From an uncultured Clostridia bacterium (lineage in GTDB: Bacteria; Bacillota; Clostridia; Lachnospirales; Anaerotignaceae), in assembly GCA_947036475.1 (NCBI GenBank), contig CAMQRG010000008.1, forward strand, positions 1-22,398: a stretch of DNA of 22,398 nt, in the 5' to 3' direction. Below the pieces are notes generated by a model. That model saw only the letters and a program-made list of their open reading frames with translations. It was not told the origin of the DNA and ran no database searches. Each line of letters opens with the position of its first letter. Position 1 is the stretch's first letter. Positions 19,354 through 22,398 of the stretch are shown here, one piece after another. The position numbers and the translations under genes were made by a program.

Positions 19354-22300
19354 TTAATATCCTGTCTTTGGCAGACGGCTCGCGGTTGTGCGGTAGATGG
19401 TCGTCAGCCATGTCGAGTTGCCGATTACCCATTCATTCCCGTGCTTGCCGCCGATGTCCGCCTTGTTCGCAAACTCGTACCCGCCGGGCAGATTCTTCAG
19501 CACTGCTGCATAAACCTGCGGCTGTTCCACAGACGTAAAGCCCGCTTTGACATTCCCGAAAACCAGTGTAAACGTCGTGACGTACTCATCGCTGTACAGC
19601 CCCAGGCTCGCGTTGGAACAGTCAATGACATTGTTCTGCGTCGCGCTCAGGTTGTCCGCAATAATCAGCTGTTTCCCTTTGTTCGTCGTGGCGAGTATTT
19701 TGTATTTCACAGACTGGTTGTACGTCCCCGTCACAATTTTCCGCAGCCGCACCGCGTCCGTCGGCAGCACGTCCCGCCAGAAGAAATCCGTCAGGGGAAC
19801 GGTAGACGTGTTGCGTACCGTCCGTATGTCATATCGGATTGTGTCCCCGGGCATTGCCTCCACATTGCCCGTTTTCTTGATGCTTACGCCAGTGTTCGCG
19901 CTCTTGTTGGTAAATTCCAGCTTGATAATCTGGGTGGCAAATTCAATTGTGACGTCCATTTCCTGCGTGTTCAGCTGGTAATAAGACGGGCTTTTTACCT
20001 CTTTCACGATGTAACGTCCTAAAGGCAGGGCTTTCGATACCCCGCGCCCGTCCGCGCCCGTAATAAAACGGTCTGCAAGGTTGCCGGATTTGTAGTTGTA
20101 TACCTCGAAAATCGCGCCTGCAAGTGGTGTTCCTGCCGGAAGACCGTTCACCTCGTTGTCATCGGCGGACAGCTTTGTCACCTGTATCTGCCCTGCCTGC
20201 GGCTGGTTCTTCCAGACGATTTCCGTCACTTTTCCCGCGACAAATTCCACCGTCCGCGGCGTATGGTCGGGATAATAACCCTCCTGATTGCGCGTTTCGC
20301 GAATGGTATAGCGTCCTTCGGTCAGGACGGAAGAAAAATCAATCATACCACGGTTATCCGTGTAGAACGTCCCAACGACCTTGTTATTTTTGTCAAAAAC
20401 CATAAATTCTACATTATAAATAGGTTCGCCCGTCACCGCGTCAATCTTTTTCAGCCGCAGCCCGCTCAGCGCCTTGTTCTGCACGCGCAGAACCTCCTGC
20501 TTGCCTGCCTTGATTGTCACATCATAAACCTTGGAATCCAGTTCGTAGGATTCCTTCGCGGCAGTTTCCACGACTGTGTAATTCCCTTCCGGCAGGTCAA
20601 CAACGATTCTGCCGTTTTTGTCCGTTGTAAACGTGCCGATTTTTTCACCGTTCTGCCTTGCGATGTCAAACGAAACACCCTCCAGAGGCTTTCCGGTTTC
20701 CATGTCCGTCTTGACAATCAGCAGGGAAGATGCAGGCGTGTTTTCCACCTCAAGAATGGTCTGTTTGCCGGATTTTACTTCAACCGTTTTCGGCTCTTTG
20801 TCCCAGTGGTAGCCCTCAAGCCCTTCGGTTTCCGCGATAGTGTAATAACCGTCTGCAAGGTTAGAGATGTAAACCATGCCGTCTTTGTCCGTTTTGAAAT
20901 TGCCGATTTTTTCGCCGTTCATTTTTGCAACGGCAAAGGTTACGCCCTGCAAAGGGGCTTTCGTTTCGGAATCGGTTTTGATGATTTTGATGCCTGAAAG
21001 CGGCTTGTTGCTGAATGTTACCGTTGTCGGCACGTTGGTTTTCACCTCGACCGTTTTAGGCGTTTCGTCCAGAATGTAGCCCTCCGGCGCCGCTGTTTCG
21101 CGGATAACGTACCAGTCAGGGTCAAGTTTCGGGATCAGGATTGTTCCGGTCTTGTCCGTTGTGTATTCTCCGACATGTTCCCCGTTCTGCTTCTCCACGA
21201 AGAATTTCGCACCAACGAGCGGCGCGCCTGTCACATCGTCCACCTTTTTAATGACGAGGGACGTCATTTTTTTGTTGGTAAACTCGACTGTGTAGGTTTT
21301 GCCGTAATCAATCGCTATTGCACATGACTGCTCCTCTAGCACATAACCATCGGGGGCTTTCACTTCTTCAATGATGTAGCTGCCTTTTTCCAGCCCCGCG
21401 ATGGTAATGCTGCCGTTGCTGTCGGTCGTAAACAGCCCGTTTGTTGTCCCAACAACTTCGCCTTTTGATGTTGTCACCTTGAACTGTGCTCCTGCCAGCG
21501 GTTCGCGGCTGTCAGCGTCCTTTTTCAGAATGACAAGACTGCCGATCGGCTGGTTTTTGAAGCTGACTTTATACGTCCCTCCGTCTGTGCCGACTTCGAT
21601 GGTCTGCGGAATGGTGTCCCTGACGTATCCTGCCGGGGCTTCCAGTTCCGTCACAACATAACTGCCGGGTTTCAGATTGGGAACGAGGATTTCACCGTTT
21701 GTGTTCGTGACAAATTCCCCGTTGCTGTTTCCCGCCGCTGTTCCGTCACCTGTTGTGACTTTGAAGCGTGCGCCCGCAAGCGGCTTGTTTGTTTCTGCGT
21801 CTACCTTTGTTATCAGGATAGAGCCATACGGATAGTTTGCAAATACAACCTCAACAACGGAAGTCCCGTCTGCTTTGAGCCATGCCTGCTGCTGGCTGTT
21901 TTCAGAGAGCAGGTAATTTGTCGGCGGGTTGACTTCCTCAATGATGTACGCTCCGGCTTCAAGCCCTGTGATTACGATAATGCCGGATTTGTCGGTGGTA
22001 TATCTGCCGATAATCGTGCCGGAATTGCCGGAAATGTCCTCGCTGACTTTCCGCACTTCAAATGCCGCGCCCGCAAGCAGTTCAGACGTATTCGCGTCTG
22101 TTTTCTTGATTACAATGCTGTTCAGCGGATAATTCGGGATTTCCTCGCCAATGCCGTAATCGCCGCCATATGTGACTTTGATGTTATTTCCGGCTGGCTT
22201 CGTCGGCGTTCCATTGGAAACAGCGTCATTGGCAGTGCCGCCGCTTTCCGGCTTCTGCACACCGCCAGTTATCCCCTGATTTGCGTTGCTGCCAGTCCCG

Positions 22301-22398
22301 CCATTGTCCGGCTCTGCTGGTGTCTGTGTGCCCACCATATAAGCGTTTTCAAAATCCAGAGGGAAACAGAGAACGGCGGTGTTATCACGCTGGGGACA
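19354..22398 (-). CDS. Cna-B/SpaA-type surface adhesin or pilin (5' end outside window)
   Basis: At least 1014 residues are visible; the reading frame is open to the window edge, so the N-terminus and any signal peptide are missing. An ATG at 22338 lacks a ribosome site and is probably internal. After a Gly/Asn/Pro linker come eight consecutive Cna-B (SpaA/SdrD B-like) domains of ~85-100 residues, each starting like SLVIKKxDxxTGxPLxGAxF and containing an E-x-x-x-P/x-GY segment. These are the Lys and Glu positions typical of intramolecular isopeptide bonds. A ~190-residue C-terminal beta domain (ANTGVSIKKTGNVEAMPGD...) follows. The protein ends SRLPKTGY: a sortase LPXTG motif with no hydrophobic or basic anchor after it. 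It probably mediates mating contact or attachment. Confidence 0.88.
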   Translation of the reverse strand, partial: CPQRDNTAVLCFPLDFENAYMVGTQTPAEPDNGGTGSNANQGITGGVQKPESGGTANDAVSNGTPTKPAGNNIKVTYGGDYGIGEEIPNYPLNSIVIKKTDANTSELLAGAAFEVRKVSEDISGNSGTIIGRYTTDKSGIIVITGLEAGAYIIEEVNPPTNYLLSENSQQQAWLKADGTSVVEVVFANYPYGSILITKVDAETNKPLAGARFKVTTGDGTAAGNSNGEFVTNTNGEILVPNLKPGSYVVTELEAPAGYVRDTIPQTIEVGTDGGTYKVSFKNQPIGSLVILKKDADSREPLAGAQFKVTTSKGEVVGTTNGLFTTDSNGSITIAGLEKGSYIIEEVKAPDGYVLEEQSCAIAIDYGKTYTVEFTNKKMTSLVIKKVDDVTGAPLVGAKFFVEKQNGEHVGEYTTDKTGTILIPKLDPDWYVIRETAAPEGYILDETPKTVEVKTNVPTTVTFSNKPLSGIKIIKTDSETKAPLQGVTFAVAKMNGEKIGNFKTDKDGMVYISNLADGYYTIAETEGLEGYHWDKEPKTVEVKSGKQTILEVENTPASSLLIVKTDMETGKPLEGVSFDIARQNGEKIGTFTTDKNGRIVVDLPEGNYTVVETAAKESYELDSKVYDVTIKAGKQEVLRVQNKALSGLRLKKIDAVTGEPIYNVEFMVFDKNNKVVGTFYTDNRGMIDFSSVLTEGRYTIRETRNQEGYYPDHTPRTVEFVAGKVTEIVWKNQPQAGQIQVTKLSADDNEVNGLPAGTPLAGAIFEVYNYKSGNLADRFITGADGRGVSKALPLGRYIVKEVKSPSYYQLNTQEMDVTIEFATQIIKLEFTNKSANTGVSIKKTGNVEAMPGDTIRYDIRTVRNTSTVPLTDFFWRDVLPTDAVRLRKIVTGTYNQSVKYKILATTNKGKQLIIADNLSATQNNVIDCSNASLGLYSDEYVTTFTLVFGNVKAGFTSVEQPQVYAAVLKNLPGGYEFANKADIGGKHGNEWVIGNSTWLTTIYRTTASRLPKTGY

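Overview
The window is part of a conjugative element (an integrative and conjugative element or conjugative plasmid) from a Gram-positive, GC-moderate anaerobe, most likely a gut Clostridia (Oscillospiraceae or Lachnospiraceae). The evidence is strong AGGAGG ribosome binding sites, a Firmicutes-type LexA box, a RepA_N replication initiator, a SpoVG homologue, a Cna-B/SpaA-type surface adhesin with an LPKTG motif, and a Gram-positive VirB4/VirD4/PrgI transfer apparatus. No relaxase, integrase or attachment site lies in the window, and the right end cuts through the adhesin gene.

Layout. Positions 1-170 hold a terminator, a promoter and a perfect LexA operator. These drive a two-gene rightward SOS cassette: a Y-family polymerase and a YolD-like protein (171-2164). 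Positions 2165-2584 hold no large gene. They contain a compact convergent locus: a rightward promoter, a predicted ~95-nt terminator-ended RNA, and a leftward 33-codon gene whose 3' half is antisense to that RNA. The two promoters and leaders are inverted copies of each other.

From 22398 down to 2585 everything reads leftward as one long, tightly packed cluster. In transcription order it encodes: a Cna-B adhesin (partial), a secreted membrane-anchored protein, SpoVG, a small VirB2/Maff2-like membrane protein, a VirB6/TrbL-like channel protein with a huge disordered tail, a C39-like cell-wall peptidase, a small HTH protein without a canonical start codon, PrgI, a TraC-like VirB4-N-domain protein, the VirB4 ATPase, a DUF6100-like protein, an unknown winged-helix protein, the VirD4 coupling ATPase, the RepA_N initiator, a DUF5697-like protein and an S1-domain protein. 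Together they form a type IV secretion apparatus (VirB2, B4, B6 and B1-like parts plus the coupling protein), a surface adhesin for mating contact, and a replication module. The origin appears to be embedded in repA: four 23-bp iterons, four DnaA boxes and an AT-rich stretch.

The most unusual signal is a family of palindromic repeats of about 150-325 bp. Six complete copies and one half copy sit in the intergenic gaps of the leftward cluster, each fitted between one gene's stop codon and the next gene's Shine-Dalgarno sequence. Their hairpin stems differ in sequence between copies but stay paired (covariation), which suggests a structured RNA or palindromic-DNA element. A separate palindrome-rich segment seems to have been accommodated in frame inside virD4.
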